Shown: positions 63,646 through 64,000 of the stretch, piece after piece
How the letters are laid out: each line of letters starts with the position of its first letter
How positions within the stretch are numbered: the stretch's first letter is position 1
NCBI GenBank assembly: GCA_028293825.1
Contig: JAQGNY010000009.1
Span: forward strand, 1 to 64,000
Reading direction: 5' to 3'
Source: Verrucomicrobiaceae bacterium
Lineage (GTDB): Bacteria > Pseudomonadota > Gammaproteobacteria > Pseudomonadales > CAMLJR01
Length of the DNA: 64,000 bases
The notes under the pieces: generated by a model
What the model saw: the letters and a program-made list of their open reading frames with translations, nothing else
Told to the model about the DNA's origin: nothing
Databases searched by the model: none
Made by a program: the position numbers and the translations under genes

Positions 63646-63933
63646 TTTATAAAGATCACAGTTTATTGCATTTGGCTAATGGCATTGGAGCAAAGGCTTA
63701 AATTACTTTTAAAGCCGAAGCCATAAGCGCGCAAGCCATTTGGGTCTTCCGACTACATTTTGGCGCTGATCGGGCTTTTGTCGATTTTTTTTACGATCTG
63801 CGTCACACTTACGGTTATTGCCTGTTACTGCCGTTAGGCGATTTCATTTAGTCTCACACCGGGATGGGGGGATACGCCTGGGCTCTGTACTCAGTAATTC
63901 GACATGGAGCGGGAAAAAGTTTTGGGGAAACCA

Positions 63934-64000
63934 ATGTTCAAATTTATCGTAAGCAAGATCATTCTCGTTTGTGCGATTTTCGGCGCCGCCGAAAGTAGCG
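63934..64000 (+). CDS. Start of a secreted protein (3' end outside window)
   Basis: An ATG at 63934, preceded by GGGGA seven bases upstream, opens a frame for the last 22 codons of the window (MFKFIVSKIILVCAIFGAAE...). The peptide has a basic start and a hydrophobic core, which is a plausible signal peptide. Nothing else can be said about it. The 290 bases between it and divergent dusA contain no recognised gene. Confidence 0.45.
   Translation, partial: MFKFIVSKIILVCAIFGAAESS

Noticed and set aside
1-64000. CRISPR arrays, tRNA and rRNA genes, insertion sequences, prophage
   Set aside because: Reading the intergenic regions showed no regular repeat-spacer pattern, cloverleaf-like genes or transposase/integrase products; a tRNA scan and repeat search would be the decisive check.

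Overview
The window looks like chromosomal DNA of a free-living gammaproteobacterium. Gene order and protein types point to the Pseudomonadales/Cellvibrionales part of that class. The right end carries mlaA, a PilZ gene, a response regulator fused to a PP2C phosphatase, a STAS gene, a TerB-like gene, tal and dusA, an arrangement I recall from Pseudomonas aeruginosa. The topA, DUF6586 and small hypothetical block is also Pseudomonas-like. This placement rests on remembered synteny and protein likeness, not on a search. I saw no rRNA, tRNA, CRISPR array, prophage or transposase gene. Most of the window is core metabolism, envelope and signalling genes packed very tightly, with several convergent pairs touching or overlapping.

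Left part (1-12.7 kb): the 3' end of pyruvate kinase; a translationally coupled pair made of a response regulator with TPR repeats and a small histidine kinase; amtB behind a very good sigma-54 promoter; a glutaredoxin-like protein; an EAL-HDOD signalling protein; a MOSC protein; lytic transglycosylase slt; the ABC-F ATPase uup; a universal stress protein; and two membrane-anchored hypotheticals.

Middle (12.9-36.2 kb): topA with two small followers, a WbuC-type cupin and a short, divergent CysH-like protein. Then comes a six-gene leftward operon, MoxR - DUF58 - DUF4381 - BatA - BatB/BatC fusion - BatD. Next are the 180-kDa NAD-glutamate dehydrogenase, an unrecognised TPR protein with two C-terminal membrane segments, pyrD and a DUF4197 protein. 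An AT-richer stretch (about 34.4-36.5 kb) holds two unknown lipoproteins.

Right part (36.5-64 kb): a PreP-like M16 metallopeptidase, plant-type glutaminyl cyclase, a ComFB-like protein and mnmC. A five-gene oligopeptide ABC transporter follows, whose OppC-type permease carries a fibronectin-III-like insert. Then come a membrane diguanylate cyclase, a periplasmic coiled-coil protein with a textbook terminator, a small hypothetical, fadD, hrpA, mlaA (without a lipobox), and the PilZ / response regulator-phosphatase / STAS / TerB group. The window closes with tal, dusA and the first codons of a secreted protein.

There is no obvious new defence or mobile system. The observations most worth following are the FN3-like insert in the OppC-type permease, the lipoprotein pair in the AT-rich stretch, the TPR-2TM protein, the coupled partner-switch module, and the shortened CysH-like protein.
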